DNA of 64,000 bases, taken from the NCBI GenBank assembly GCA_963840725.1, contig CAWIZY010000025.1:140586-204585 (forward strand). Direction: 5' to 3'. The stretch's first letter is position 1. Every line of letters starts with the position of its first letter. Origin of the DNA: CAVWDU01 sp963840725. Its GTDB lineage: Bacteria > Pseudomonadota > Gammaproteobacteria > Pseudomonadales > Halieaceae. Position numbers and translations under genes: made by a program. The notes below the pieces were generated by a model that had not been told where the DNA came from, made no database searches, and saw only the letters and a program-made list of their open reading frames with translations. Below are positions 33,603 to 43,357 of the stretch, piece by piece.

Positions 33603-35436
33603 ACACACGGCTGAAGTTGTACCGAAGCGATCAGGCGAGATGAGCGACTGGCAGCTTTATGGGCGGTTGCTGCGTTACGTGATGCCTTACTGGTACCTCT
33701 TCGTTATCAGTTTGCTGGGTTACATCGTTTATTCGGCAGGCAACGTATTGCTTGCTGATTTGATGCAGTTTCTCCTGGACGCACTCAACGGCTCCGATCA
33801 GGCACAGACTGGAATTATTTCCGGGTTCGCTTATCGTTTTTTTGACCCCGCTGAACAGACTCAGCTGGAATTTGTGCGCATTGCCGTGCCGGTCACTATG
33901 GTGTTGCTGGCGTCTGTGCGCTCCACGGGGTATTTCTTCGGCACTTATTTCATGAACCACATTGCAAGGAATCTGGTGCACGAACTGCGCTGTGATATGT
34001 TCAACAAGCTCCTTGTTGTTCCCAGTGCCTACTATGACAGCCACAGTGGCGGTGCCCTGATCTCAAAGGTAACCTACAACGTGGAACAGGTCACCGGCGC
34101 GGTAACCAAGGCACTCAAGATAGTGGTGCGCGAGGGTCTGACCGTGATCGGACTGCTCAGCTACATGCTGTACCTGAACTGGCGTTTATGTCTGGTATTC
34201 TTTGCCGTTGCGCCGGCCATTGCCCTGGTGGTCACTGTGGTAGGGAAACACTTTCGACGTTACAGCCGACGGATTCAGTCCTCCATGGGTGACGTGACTC
34301 AGGTCACCAGCGAGAGCATTGGCGGTTATCGTGAGGTGCGCCTGTTCGAGGGCCAGGCGCAACAGCGCGATCGTTTCCGTGACGCCAGTGGCTACAACCT
34401 GTCGCAGAGCCTGAAGCTGGCCTTTGCCGATGCGGTTAGTACCCCGGTCATCCAGAGTATGTTGGCTATCGCGCTGGCGGTATTGGTCTGGTTCGCCCTG
34501 AATCCCAATATATTGGCCGGGTTCTCTGCCGGATCGTTAGTGGCTTTTTTGATCGCCGCAGGCCAACTGGGCAAGCCTATCCGCAATCTCAGCGACATCC
34601 AGAGCATCGTCCAGCGCGGGCTGGCCGCCGCCGAAGACATCTTCGCCCAACTGGATTCCCCCGAAGAACTCGACGAAGGCAGCTTCCGGACCGATCGCGC
34701 CCGGGGTGATATAACGCTGTCAGGGGTCAGCTTCAGTTATCCGGGTACCGATCAGCGTGTGCTGGACAATGTGTCCCTGTCCATCAGTGCCGGAGAGACC
34801 GTGGCGCTGGTGGGCCGGTCAGGTAGTGGCAAAAGTACCCTGGTTCAGCTATTGGCACGATTCTATGACCCGGATGCCGGCGCGATTACCCTGGATGCGG
34901 TGCCGCTCAGTGATTACGAACTGGCGAATCTGCGCAGCCAGATGGCGCTGGTTTCTCAGGATGTGACCCTGTTTCACGACAGTATCTACCGCAATATCGC
35001 CTATGGCAGCCTGGTAGACGTATCACCTGAGCGGGTAGAGGAGGCCAGCGAAATGGCCTTTGCAAAACAGTTTATTGAGGCGTTGCCGGAAGGCTACGAA
35101 ACCCGCCTCGGCGACGATGGCGCCGGGCTTAGCGGTGGCCAGCGGCAGCGATTGGCGATAGCCCGGGCGATACTCAAGGATGCGCCAGTGCTGATACTCG
35201 ATGAAGCGACCTCTGCACTGGACAATGAATCCGAGCACCGGATTCAGCAGGCTCTGGAGCAACTGGTTGTAGATCGCACAACGATTGTCATTGCTCACCG
35301 GCTGTCGACTATCGAACATGCTGACAAAATAGTGGTCATGGACGAGGGGCGGATCGTCGCAGTCGGGAACCATGCCGCACTATTGGCCGAGAAGGGGCTC
35401 TACGCGCAGCTTTATCATCAGGCGTTCGCTGATTAA
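33586..35436 (+). CDS. msbA: Lipid A export ABC transporter MsbA
   Basis: 616-aa half transporter: six helices in residues about 30-320, then an ATPase with Walker A VGRSGSGKST, Q-loop SQDVTLF, signature LSGGQRQRLAIARAI, Walker B VLILDEATSALD and H-loop VIAHRLSTI. It flips core lipid A across the inner membrane. The GTG at 33586 overlaps exbD; an ATG at 33640 (MSDWQLYGRLLRYV) is an alternative start. The next gene is lpxK, as in E. coli, which supports MsbA over a generic exporter. Confidence 0.93.
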   Translation: MAAVAKHTAEVVPKRSGEMSDWQLYGRLLRYVMPYWYLFVISLLGYIVYSAGNVLLADLMQFLLDALNGSDQAQTGIISGFAYRFFDPAEQTQLEFVRIAVPVTMVLLASVRSTGYFFGTYFMNHIARNLVHELRCDMFNKLLVVPSAYYDSHSGGALISKVTYNVEQVTGAVTKALKIVVREGLTVIGLLSYMLYLNWRLCLVFFAVAPAIALVVTVVGKHFRRYSRRIQSSMGDVTQVTSESIGGYREVRLFEGQAQQRDRFRDASGYNLSQSLKLAFADAVSTPVIQSMLAIALAVLVWFALNPNILAGFSAGSLVAFLIAAGQLGKPIRNLSDIQSIVQRGLAAAEDIFAQLDSPEELDEGSFRTDRARGDITLSGVSFSYPGTDQRVLDNVSLSISAGETVALVGRSGSGKSTLVQLLARFYDPDAGAITLDAVPLSDYELANLRSQMALVSQDVTLFHDSIYRNIAYGSLVDVSPERVEEASEMAFAKQFIEALPEGYETRLGDDGAGLSGGQRQRLAIARAILKDAPVLILDEATSALDNESEHRIQQALEQLVVDRTTIVIAHRLSTIEHADKIVVMDEGRIVAVGNHAALLAEKGLYAQLYHQAFAD

Positions 35437-36422
35437 TGGCAAACGGTCGTGGCTCCCTGGTTGAAGCGTGGTACCGGGGCGCCTGGTGGTTGTGGTTGCT
35501 GCGCCCGCTGGAGTGGATATTTCGGGCTTTAAGCTCGGCGCGGCGTTGGGCTTACCGCAGTGGCCTCTGGCAAACTTACAACGCCTCTCGGCCAGTGGTT
35601 GTGGTCGGTAATATCACAGTGGGCGGGACCGGCAAGACGCCAATCGTGATCGCCCTGGTGGAGTCCCTGCAGCGTGCAGGTCTGCACCCTGGTGTGGTCA
35701 GTCGCGGCTATGGGGCCGAGCGGAGCGACTTTCCCTACCGTGTTGGCCCCGACAGCCTGGCGTCGGACTGTGGGGACGAACCGCTGCTGATCTTCCGTCG
35801 CACGGGCTGCCCTTGTGTGGTGGACCCGGACCGCAGCGCGGCGGTTGCCCGCCTGCTGGATGATGAGGCCATCGATATCGTGATCAGTGACGATGGCCTG
35901 CAGCACTATGCTCTGGCGCGCGATCTGGAGATAGCGGTGATTGATGCGGCGGCGGGGCTGGGCAATGGGTTTTGCCTGCCGGCGGGACCGCTGCGGGAAG
36001 CACCGAGCCGCCTCGGGGACGTCGATTTTATCCTGTACCGGGGCTCTGCGGATGCGGCCAGCGGTGTCAGCTATACCGCCTCGGCGCTGGTCAATATCAA
36101 CAGTGGTGAATCACGCGCTTTTTCGCCAGATTCATTGGGTGCAGCAGTGCTGGCGCTGGCCGGCATTGGCCAACCCGAGCAGTTTTTCGACATGCTAATA
36201 CGGCAGGGATTCACGCCCCAGACCCACAGCTATCCGGATCACCATTGCTTCACCCGGGAGGATCTGGCGGCCTTTTCCTCACGGCCCGTTATCATGACCG
36301 AGAAAGACGCGGTAAAATGCCTGGGCCTGGTCGGCGACAACGCTTGGTATTTGCGCATCGATGCGCAACTGCCGGCGCCATTGCTGAGTGCTGTCAAGAC
36401 GCTTGCGCGCCGTCCCGGCTGA
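35436..36422 (+). CDS. lpxK: Tetraacyldisaccharide 4'-kinase LpxK
   Basis: 328-aa lipid A kinase. P-loop VVVGNITVGGTGKTPIVIAL is followed by GVVSRGYGAERS, DEPLLIFRRTGCPCVV, and VISDDGLQHYALARDLEIAVID with the catalytic Asp-His region. The first 20 residues are membrane-associated. The start ATG follows the msbA stop by overlap of one base. The C-terminal end is 32 bp from kdsB. It makes lipid IVA in the inner leaflet before KDO addition. Confidence 0.95.
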   Translation: MANGRGSLVEAWYRGAWWLWLLRPLEWIFRALSSARRWAYRSGLWQTYNASRPVVVVGNITVGGTGKTPIVIALVESLQRAGLHPGVVSRGYGAERSDFPYRVGPDSLASDCGDEPLLIFRRTGCPCVVDPDRSAAVARLLDDEAIDIVISDDGLQHYALARDLEIAVIDAAAGLGNGFCLPAGPLREAPSRLGDVDFILYRGSADAASGVSYTASALVNINSGESRAFSPDSLGAAVLALAGIGQPEQFFDMLIRQGFTPQTHSYPDHHCFTREDLAAFSSRPVIMTEKDAVKCLGLVGDNAWYLRIDAQLPAPLLSAVKTLARRPG

Positions 36423-36454
36423 TTCGCAAGCCGCACCTGATTCGGAGTCCCGCT

Positions 36455-37216
36455 ATGTCATTTACCGTTGTTATTCCCGCGCGCCACGGATCAACCCGAC
36501 TGCCTGGCAAGCCGCTGCTGGATATCGCCGGGAAGCCGATGGTGCAGCGGGTGTGGGAGCAGGCCTGCCAATCCGGTGCAGAGCAAGTGATCATCGCCAC
36601 AGATGATGACCGGATTGCCAGAGTCGCGGAAGCCTTCGGGGCGACCGTGTGTATGACCTCGCCCGAACATCCGTCCGGCACTGACCGGCTGCAGGAGGTG
36701 GCGACCGCGCTCGCCGTCGCAGATACGCACGTTCTGGTCAATGTACAGGGCGACGAACCGCTGATTCCTGCCGAGGTTATCGACCAGGTCGCCGGCAATC
36801 TGCTGGCTCATGCCGATGCGGGTATGGCAACCCTGAGTGCACCGATCAACACGGCCGAAGAGCTGTGCAACCCGAATGCCGTCAAAGTCATTAGTAATGC
36901 AGCCGGCATGGCCGTGTATTTCAGCCGGGCGCCCATCCCCTGGCCCCGCGATGCATTCTCCACCGAGCCCTTTGTGCTGCCTCCGGGCGGGCACTGGCAG
37001 CGCCATATCGGAATCTATGCCTATCGCGCCGCGTTTTTGCATCGTTACGTGGGCTGGGAGCCTGCGCCGCTGGAACAGCTGGAGCGCCTGGAGCAACTGC
37101 GGGCGCTATACCACGGTGAATCCATTCACGTCGCGGTTGCCTCGGAGGTAGTGCCCGGTGGTGTGGATACCGAGGCGGACCTGCAGCAAGTGCGGGCCCG
37201 CTACGCGAATGACTAG
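36455..37216 (+). CDS. kdsB: CMP-KDO synthetase (3-deoxy-manno-octulosonate cytidylyltransferase)
   Basis: 253 aa, starting SFTVVIPARHGSTRLPGKPL, the nucleotide-binding loop of cytidylyltransferases. IIATDDDRIARVAEAFG, TSPEHPSGTDRLQEV, NVQGDEPLIP and SRAPIPWPRD are KdsB hallmarks. It activates KDO for LPS inner core. The ATG at 36455 is correct; an ORF reaching to 36245 is an overlap inside lpxK. It shares an operon with lpxK. Confidence 0.96.
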   Translation: MSFTVVIPARHGSTRLPGKPLLDIAGKPMVQRVWEQACQSGAEQVIIATDDDRIARVAEAFGATVCMTSPEHPSGTDRLQEVATALAVADTHVLVNVQGDEPLIPAEVIDQVAGNLLAHADAGMATLSAPINTAEELCNPNAVKVISNAAGMAVYFSRAPIPWPRDAFSTEPFVLPPGGHWQRHIGIYAYRAAFLHRYVGWEPAPLEQLERLEQLRALYHGESIHVAVASEVVPGGVDTEADLQQVRARYAND

Positions 37217-37339
37217 CCGGGTCAACAGGGCGTTGTTCGTCTCCCGGCACCCTTTGCTTTATGCTGTATGGAAGCTATCGAGGATGATAATCCTCAGTCC
37301 GCCCAGCCGGGCGCCTTTGACCCCTGGATGCGAACCGAT

Positions 37340-39079
37340 ATGAAACTTCGAGCCGGCCTGACGATCGTATGCTTGTCAACGGCGCTCTTGCTGAGTGCCT
37401 GTGAGCGCCAACCGCAGGAAAGTGAAGTCCGTAGTGCAGATCTCGTATTTATCAATGCTCGTGTCTACACCGTCGATACTGAACGTAGTTGGGCACAGGC
37501 TGTTGCCGTTCACGAGGGCAAAATCGTCTACGTCGGAGACGACGCGGGAGCGCAAGCTTTTGTGACTGATAACACGCAACTTATCGATCTACAGGGGAAA
37601 ATGTTGCTCCCCGGCTTCCAGGATGTCCACAGCCATTTTGCAGCCTCAGGCATACATTATCTCGAATGCCCCGTGTTCGAACTTGAGAACAAAGAGGCCG
37701 TGCTGGCCGAAATCAAGAAATGTTCCGATGAGAATCCGGCAGCTGAAATCATTCGCGGTGTCGGTTGGACCATCGATCAATTCGAGAACGGCCAGCCGCC
37801 GCGAAAGGAACTGCTGGATGCTATCGATACCAGCCGGCCGCTGGTATTCGGCGACGCAGACGGGCACGCGTTCTGGGTGAACTCGGCAGCCTTTGAAACT
37901 TTCGGCATTACACGAGACACCCCGGACCCGCCAGGGGGAAAGATCGAACGAGACCCGCAGAGCGGTGAACTCTGGGGCACACTGCACGAAGACTCTGGCA
38001 TGGCACTGCTCAAGAGCCGATGGCCCGCCTATTCGGATGAAGACTTTATAGCGGGCATCCGGTACTCGGAGAATCACTATCACTCATTGGGAATCACCGC
38101 GATCCAGGATCCTATGGTCAAGCTGAGTGGCCGCAGCGAGTATCGCTCACTACCGGCGTACAAGATTCTCAACGACCGGGGGGAGCTGAACATCCGTGTC
38201 TCTGCCTCACTTTTTTGGGAAGCGGAGAAGGGCACAGAGCAGATCCAGGCTTTCAAGAATGCGCGTCGAGAAATGTCTGGCGGTCGTTTGCGGGTCAACA
38301 CCGTCAAATTTTGGGCCGATGGCGTACTTGAAACCCACACCGCGATGCTTCTCGAGCCCTACGCAGACAAACCTGAAACGCGCGGGTTCATGATGGTCCC
38401 GCGGGAGCAACTTATGAGCGGCGTCCCCCTGCTGGATGCCGAGGGCTTTCAGGTTCATATCCATGCGATCGGCGATGCCACTGTGCGTTATAGCCTCGAT
38501 GCAATCGAAGCCGCCTGGCAGGCCAATGGGCACAGGGATGCGCGGCATCACATTACCCATGCACAAGTTGTTCACCCCGATGATATTCCACGGTTTCAGG
38601 AACTAGGAGTTGCTGCCAGCTTTCAACCTTACTGGACCTATGCCGACGATTACGTCACGATGTTTAACATCCCTCGACTTGGGCCGGACCGCATCAAATG
38701 GAGCTACCCGATCGGCTCACTTCAACGCAGCGGTGCGACGGTGGCTTTCAGTAGTGATTGGTTTGTGTCCTCCGCCAATCCATTGATTGGCATAGAGACC
38801 GCAGTGACCCATGTGGACCCGCTCACCAACAAGGGGCAAGCTTTTTTGCCAGGTGAAACGATTGCGTTGGAAGACGCGGTCGCGGCTTATACGATCAATG
38901 CCGCATACTTGAACGCTATAGACGACATGACCGGCTCAATCCAGGTCGGGAAGTATGCTGACCTCGTGGTGCTTGATCGGGACTTGTTTGCCATTCCAAT
39001 ACATGACGTTTCCGATGTTCAGGTCTTGCTCACCTTGCTGGAGGGTGACGTTATGTTCGGAAACCTCGACGATTTTTAG
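37340..39079 (+). CDS. Lipoprotein amidohydrolase (YtcJ/amidohydrolase-3 type)
   Basis: 579-aa metal-dependent hydrolase with a lipoprotein signal (LSTALLLSAC lipobox). FINARVYTVD, the metal-binding LPGFQDVHSHF, VHIHAIGDATVRYSLDAI, RHHITHAQVVHPDDIPRF and VAFSSDWFVSSANPL give the amidohydrolase-3 order with His ligands on a TIM barrel. It should be anchored outside the cytoplasm. The ATG at 37340 is preferred; an upstream ORF extension is not signal-like. It interrupts the kdsB-phosphatase order seen in Pseudomonas and has lower GC, so it may be a later arrival. The substrate is unknown. Confidence 0.85.
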   Translation: MKLRAGLTIVCLSTALLLSACERQPQESEVRSADLVFINARVYTVDTERSWAQAVAVHEGKIVYVGDDAGAQAFVTDNTQLIDLQGKMLLPGFQDVHSHFAASGIHYLECPVFELENKEAVLAEIKKCSDENPAAEIIRGVGWTIDQFENGQPPRKELLDAIDTSRPLVFGDADGHAFWVNSAAFETFGITRDTPDPPGGKIERDPQSGELWGTLHEDSGMALLKSRWPAYSDEDFIAGIRYSENHYHSLGITAIQDPMVKLSGRSEYRSLPAYKILNDRGELNIRVSASLFWEAEKGTEQIQAFKNARREMSGGRLRVNTVKFWADGVLETHTAMLLEPYADKPETRGFMMVPREQLMSGVPLLDAEGFQVHIHAIGDATVRYSLDAIEAAWQANGHRDARHHITHAQVVHPDDIPRFQELGVAASFQPYWTYADDYVTMFNIPRLGPDRIKWSYPIGSLQRSGATVAFSSDWFVSSANPLIGIETAVTHVDPLTNKGQAFLPGETIALEDAVAAYTINAAYLNAIDDMTGSIQVGKYADLVVLDRDLFAIPIHDVSDVQVLLTLLEGDVMFGNLDDF

Positions 39080-39263
39080 CACTGAGGGTGGCTTGGAAAA
39101 TTTTAAAATCAGGAGTAGAACAAGACCGGCCTACTCGTCGTAAGCAACCATCCCGCTTTATTTTATCAACACGGTTGCTGCCCTGTGCTGCAGACATGGT
39201 ACAAGATGGCCAGATAGAGTATGTGACAGGGCAGGGAAGTAATAACTGTAAGTAACTGATGAT

Positions 39264-39764
39264 ATGAAAAAACTAGATCAGGACGGTACCACGAAAGTAC
39301 TCTTTGTCTGCCTGGGCAATATCTGTCGTTCGCCCACGGCCCATGGCGTCATGCTGCAGCGAGTGGCACAACAGTCGCTGGCCGATCGCATCGAGGTAGA
39401 CTCCTGCGGTACCGGCGGCTGGCATGCCGGCGAGCCGCCCGATGTGCGCGCAACCGAGGAAGCGCACAGGCGGGGTTATGACCTCAGTCCCTTGCGTGCC
39501 AGACAGATTGAACCCGCTGATTTTTGCCGTTTCGATTATATTCTTGCCATGGACAAGTCAAATTTGTGCGATCTGCAAGCCCAATGCCCCGTCGGCTTTC
39601 AGGGGCATCTGGGCCTGTTCCTGGCCTATGCCCCCCAAGCCTCCGCCGATGAGGTGCCGGATCCCTACTATGGCGCCGGCGACGGCTTTGCACACGTGCT
39701 GAACTTGGTCGAGCAGGCCTGTGATGGGCTCCTGGAGGAGCTGTTACGTGCACCCACTGCGTAA
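39264..39764 (+). CDS. Low-molecular-weight protein tyrosine phosphatase
   Basis: 166-aa phosphatase with the P-loop FVCLGNICRSPTAHG (C-X5-R-S) near the N-terminus and the general-acid Asp in DEVPDPYYGAGDGF. These are complete for this enzyme family (PF01451). It dephosphorylates phosphotyrosine, perhaps on an exopolysaccharide kinase, or arsenate-like substrates. It sits ahead of murB and overlaps it by 17 nt, in the same place as its Pseudomonas counterpart. Confidence 0.93.
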   Translation: MKKLDQDGTTKVLFVCLGNICRSPTAHGVMLQRVAQQSLADRIEVDSCGTGGWHAGEPPDVRATEEAHRRGYDLSPLRARQIEPADFCRFDYILAMDKSNLCDLQAQCPVGFQGHLGLFLAYAPQASADEVPDPYYGAGDGFAHVLNLVEQACDGLLEELLRAPTA

Positions 39765-40776
39765 TGTGTCTCTGCAGGCGCTGAATACCCTTGCACTGCC
39801 CGCTCATGCCGCCGCACTGATCAACGTGAACAATGACCGCGAGCTGGGCGAGGCTATCAGTTGGGCCGCTGCCGAAGGTTTGCCGGTCATGCCTTTAGGA
39901 GATGGCAGTAACGTGGTCCTGTCGCCGGGGGTGTCTGCCCTGGTGCTGCGGCAGTCTTCCCGGGCTGTGCAGCTACTGCAGCAGACCCCAGAGTCTGTGG
40001 TGCTGCGAGCGTTTGCCGGCCAAAACTGGCATGCCCTGGTTGAGTGGACGCTGGCAGAGGGGTTTTACGGGCTGGAAAACCTGGCTCTCATACCCGGGAC
40101 CGTGGGCGCGGCTCCGATCCAGAATATCGGTGCATACGGAGTGGAGCTGGCAGCCTTTGTCGAGGCCGTACACGTGCGTTATCTCGCCGGTGGAGAGTCT
40201 GCCGAGCTCAGTTCACAGGCGTGTCGATTTGGCTACCGTGACAGCGTCTTTAAGCACGGGTTACGCGATGAAGTAGTGATCACTGCAGTCGACCTGCGGT
40301 TGTCGCGGAGGCCTGAGCCCAATGTCAGTTATCCGGCCCTTGCCGGGTACTTGAAAAAGACAAATGTCGCTGCGGTCACGCCGGCGCAGCTGTTTCACGC
40401 AGTGGTAGCGATCCGGCGCAGCAAGCTACCGGACCCGGCGCAGCTGCCCAATGCCGGAAGTTTCTTTAAAAACCCTGTTGTTAGCCCGGAGCAGGCTCAC
40501 CAACTGGGCTTACGGTTCGCCGACCTGCCGCGCTATCAGCAGGGCGATGGGTCGGTCAAGCTGCCCGCCGCCTGGCTTATCGAACACTGTGGCTGGAAAG
40601 GCTATCGCAGTGGTTCGGTCGGTGTGCACCCTCAACACGCACTGGTGCTGATAAATTACGGTGGCGGCGATGCGTCCGATTTGCTTGCCCTGGCGGGAAA
40701 GATTGTTGAGTCTGTCAGGGAACAATTTGAGCTGAGTCTGGATATAGAACCCCGGGTTTACGGTGAAGTGGCGTGA
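39748..40776 (+). CDS. murB: UDP-N-acetylenolpyruvoylglucosamine reductase MurB
   Basis: 342-aa FAD enzyme of peptidoglycan precursor synthesis (type I, E. coli-like). FAD-binding GDGSNVVLS, GTVGAAPIQNIGAYGVEL, the RDSVFKHG loop and NAGSFFKNP with the catalytic Ser are present. The GTG at 39748 (VHPLRNVSL) is the start; upstream codons read inside the phosphatase gene. The stop overlaps uvrC by 4 nt. Confidence 0.95.
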   Translation: MHPLRNVSLQALNTLALPAHAAALINVNNDRELGEAISWAAAEGLPVMPLGDGSNVVLSPGVSALVLRQSSRAVQLLQQTPESVVLRAFAGQNWHALVEWTLAEGFYGLENLALIPGTVGAAPIQNIGAYGVELAAFVEAVHVRYLAGGESAELSSQACRFGYRDSVFKHGLRDEVVITAVDLRLSRRPEPNVSYPALAGYLKKTNVAAVTPAQLFHAVVAIRRSKLPDPAQLPNAGSFFKNPVVSPEQAHQLGLRFADLPRYQQGDGSVKLPAAWLIEHCGWKGYRSGSVGVHPQHALVLINYGGGDASDLLALAGKIVESVREQFELSLDIEPRVYGEVA

Positions 40777-42599
40777 GCGAGTTTGATCACAAGACCTTTC
40801 TGAAGCACCTGACCACCCGCCCGGGTGTCTATCAGATGTACGCTGCTGACGGCGCGCTGCTCTACGTGGGCAAGGCGCGCAACCTGCGCAACCGGGTGAG
40901 TAGTTATTTTCGTGCCAGCGGTTTGACCGACAAGACCATGGCGCTGGTGGCGCGCATACAGGATATTCAGGTAACGGTGACCACCACCGAGGTGGATGCC
41001 CTGTTGCTGGAACACAACCTGATCAAGAATCACCAACCGCCTTACAATATTCTGCTGCGGGACGATAAATCCTACCCCTATGTTTACCTGTCGAGCGACG
41101 ACAAGTTCCCACGCCTCGCCATGCACCGTGGCGCCAAGCGCCGCAGGGGCAAGTACTTTGGCCCCTATCCCAGTGCGGGTGCCGTTCGGGAATCCCTGCA
41201 CTTTTTGCAGAAAGTGTTCAAGGTGCGTCAGTGCGAGGACAGTTACTACCGTAACCGCTCCAGGCCCTGTTTGCAGCACCAGATCGGACGCTGCACAGCG
41301 CCCTGTGTCGGGCTAGTTAGTGAAGAGGACTACGCGGAGCAGGTGGAGAATACGGGCCTGTTCTTGCGCGGCAAGTCTCAGCAGTTAATGATGACCCTGG
41401 CGGATGATATGGAGGCTGCCGCAGCTGAGCTGGCCTATGAGAAAGCCGCTGATCTGCGGGATCAGCTGAGCCAGCTGCAGCAGGTGCAGGCCAGTCAGGG
41501 CATTGAGGGTGTGACCGGTGATCTGGATATCCTCGCTGCCTCGGTCGACGGAGGCAGGGCCTGCGTGCAGGTACTGTTTGTTCGCGCGGCCAGAGTGCTG
41601 GGTAGTAAAAGTTACTATCCACCCCTGAAGCTTGAAGAAACGCCGGCCGAGGTATTGTCGGCTTTCTTGCCTCAGTTCTATCTCGCGGGCACCCGGGCTA
41701 TTCCAGCGGAGATTATAGTCAATGAGGCGCCGGAGGATATCGATACACTGGCCGCTGCTCTGGAGATCGAGGCAGAGCACCGGGTCAAGGTCAAGAGCCG
41801 CGTGCGGGATGCCCGCTCCCGCTGGTTACGCCTTGCCGAGCAGACTGCCCAAACAAATCTGCAGGCCCATCTGGCCGGCCGTCAGACCATGACTGATAGA
41901 TTGCAGGCTTTACAGGATGTCCTGGGCCTTGAACAACTGCCAGAGCGTATGGAGTGTTTTGATATCAGCCACAGTTCTGGCGAGGCCACAGTGGCTTCCT
42001 GTGTGGTCTTCGATAATACCGGGCCGCGCAAGTCCGACTACCGTAAATTCAACATAGAAGGCATCACTCCCGGCGATGACTACGCCGCTATGCAGCAGGC
42101 ACTGGAGCGACGCTACCGGCGACTGCGCAATGGCGAGGGGGCCTACCCGGATATTCTGTTCATCGATGGCGGCAAGGGGCAGGTCGCACAGGCTATGTCC
42201 GTGCTGTCTGAGCTGCAGGTGGTTGGAGTGGATGTCGTGGGTGTGGCCAAAGGGGTGACCCGCAAGGCCGGCTTTGAAACTTTGGTGATGGGTGATAGCG
42301 GTCGAGAGCAGCAGTTACCCGGAGACAGCCCGGCGTTGCACCTGATACAGTTCATTCGCGATGAAGCCCACCGTTTTGCTATTACCGGCCATCGGGCGCG
42401 GCGGGACAAGGCGCGCCAACGCTCTGCTCTGGAGGGCATTCCCGGCGTCGGCGCCAAGCGTCGGCGCGAGCTGCTGCGTCATTTCGGCAGCGCCCAGGCG
42501 GTAGAGAACGCCAACGTCGAGGAACTGAGGAAAATTGCAGGTATAAGTGGCACAATGGCCCAGCAGATTTATGATTACTTGCACGACGTGCAGGCGTAA
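40773..42599 (+). CDS. uvrC: Excinuclease ABC subunit C
   Basis: 608 aa. It has a GIY-YIG nuclease (GVYQMYAADGALLYVGKARNLRNR, with the active Tyr, Arg and Glu), a UvrB-interacting UVR motif (LAYEKAADLRDQLSQLQQV), a C-terminal RNase H-like nuclease (MECFDISHSSGEATV and LFIDGGKGQV) and a tandem HhH (GIPGVGAKRRRELLRHFG). It makes both incisions in nucleotide excision repair. The GTG start overlaps murB. Confidence 0.97.
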   Translation: MSEFDHKTFLKHLTTRPGVYQMYAADGALLYVGKARNLRNRVSSYFRASGLTDKTMALVARIQDIQVTVTTTEVDALLLEHNLIKNHQPPYNILLRDDKSYPYVYLSSDDKFPRLAMHRGAKRRRGKYFGPYPSAGAVRESLHFLQKVFKVRQCEDSYYRNRSRPCLQHQIGRCTAPCVGLVSEEDYAEQVENTGLFLRGKSQQLMMTLADDMEAAAAELAYEKAADLRDQLSQLQQVQASQGIEGVTGDLDILAASVDGGRACVQVLFVRAARVLGSKSYYPPLKLEETPAEVLSAFLPQFYLAGTRAIPAEIIVNEAPEDIDTLAAALEIEAEHRVKVKSRVRDARSRWLRLAEQTAQTNLQAHLAGRQTMTDRLQALQDVLGLEQLPERMECFDISHSSGEATVASCVVFDNTGPRKSDYRKFNIEGITPGDDYAAMQQALERRYRRLRNGEGAYPDILFIDGGKGQVAQAMSVLSELQVVGVDVVGVAKGVTRKAGFETLVMGDSGREQQLPGDSPALHLIQFIRDEAHRFAITGHRARRDKARQRSALEGIPGVGAKRRRELLRHFGSAQAVENANVEELRKIAGISGTMAQQIYDYLHDVQA

Positions 42600-42617
42600 C
42601 ACTCGAGGACACCCCGG

Positions 42618-43190
42618 TTGACCCTCAACATACCCAATATGATCACCCTCGGCAGGATTATGCTGATTCCAGTGATGGTCGTGGTCTTCTATTGGCCATT
42701 CCCACACCATTTGCTGTTCGCGGCGGGTATTTTTGGCATGGCGGCAGTGACCGATTGGGTCGACGGCTACCTCGCGCGTAAGTTGGGCCAGATGACCGCG
42801 TTTGGTGCTTTCCTGGACCCGGTTGCCGACAAGCTGATGGTAGCCGTGGCACTGGTACTGTTGGTGGAGCGCCACGACAATATGTTATTCACCCTGGCGG
42901 CCTGCGTGATCATTGGGCGCGAAATTGTAATTTCGGCATTGCGTGAATGGATGGCGGAGCTGGGGCAGAGGACCTCGGTGGCGGTATCCTATGTGGGGAA
43001 GGTGAAGACCACACTGCAAATGGTGGCCATCTTTGGTTTGCTGGCTATTGATCCCGGTACCGACGATAGTTGGTTGTTGGCCCTGTGTTACATACTTCTG
43101 TATGCGGCGGCCGTGCTGACCCTGTGGTCTATGGTGATATACCTTCGGGCAGCCTGGGCGGCGGTCAAGACCACTGATAAAGCACGTTAA
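42618..43190 (+). CDS. pgsA: Phosphatidylglycerophosphate synthase
   Basis: 190-aa CDP-alcohol phosphatidyltransferase. The family signature is DWVDGYLARKLGQMTAFGAFLDPVADKLM (read as D-x2-D-G-x2-A-R-x8-G-x3-D-x3-D), with several membrane helices. It condenses CDP-diacylglycerol with glycerol 3-phosphate. A TTG start (LTLNIPNMITLGRI) fits the ribosome-binding site upstream. uvrC-pgsA followed by tRNA-Gly and tRNA-Cys is an order I recall from Pseudomonas. Confidence 0.95.
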   Translation: MTLNIPNMITLGRIMLIPVMVVVFYWPFPHHLLFAAGIFGMAAVTDWVDGYLARKLGQMTAFGAFLDPVADKLMVAVALVLLVERHDNMLFTLAACVIIGREIVISALREWMAELGQRTSVAVSYVGKVKTTLQMVAIFGLLAIDPGTDDSWLLALCYILLYAAAVLTLWSMVIYLRAAWAAVKTTDKAR

Positions 43191-43223
43191 TTCAGACGCT
43201 TGCGCGATTTGCCTGATATATGG

Positions 43224-43252
43224 CTTGACTCTCGCCTGACAGACAATACAAT
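43224..43252 (+). promoter_or_regulatory. Sigma-70 promoter of the tRNA-Gly/tRNA-Cys unit
   Basis: TTGACT (43224-43229), a 17-nt spacer and TACAAT (43247-43252), with the tRNA-Gly 5' end 18 nt further on. A near-consensus promoter for stable RNA. Confidence 0.8.
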
Positions 43253-43269
43253 ATCGGCCCTCTAGGAGT

Positions 43270-43345
43270 GCGGGAATAGCTCAGTTGGTAGAGCGCAACC
43301 TTGCCAAGGTTGAGGTCGCCGGTTCGAACCCGGTTTCCCGCTCCA
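43270..43345 (+). tRNA. tRNA-Gly (anticodon GCC)
   Basis: 76-nt cloverleaf with encoded CCA. Acceptor stem GCGGGAA pairs with TTCCCGC. The anticodon arm reads CCTT-GCC-AAGG and the T-arm GGTTCGAACCC. Confidence 0.97.
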
Positions 43346-43357
43346 ATCCCCCTTTCA

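Noticed and set aside
36245..36454. Upstream extension of the kdsB frame
   Set aside because: It overlaps the end of lpxK out of frame; KdsB begins at SFTVVIPARHGS.
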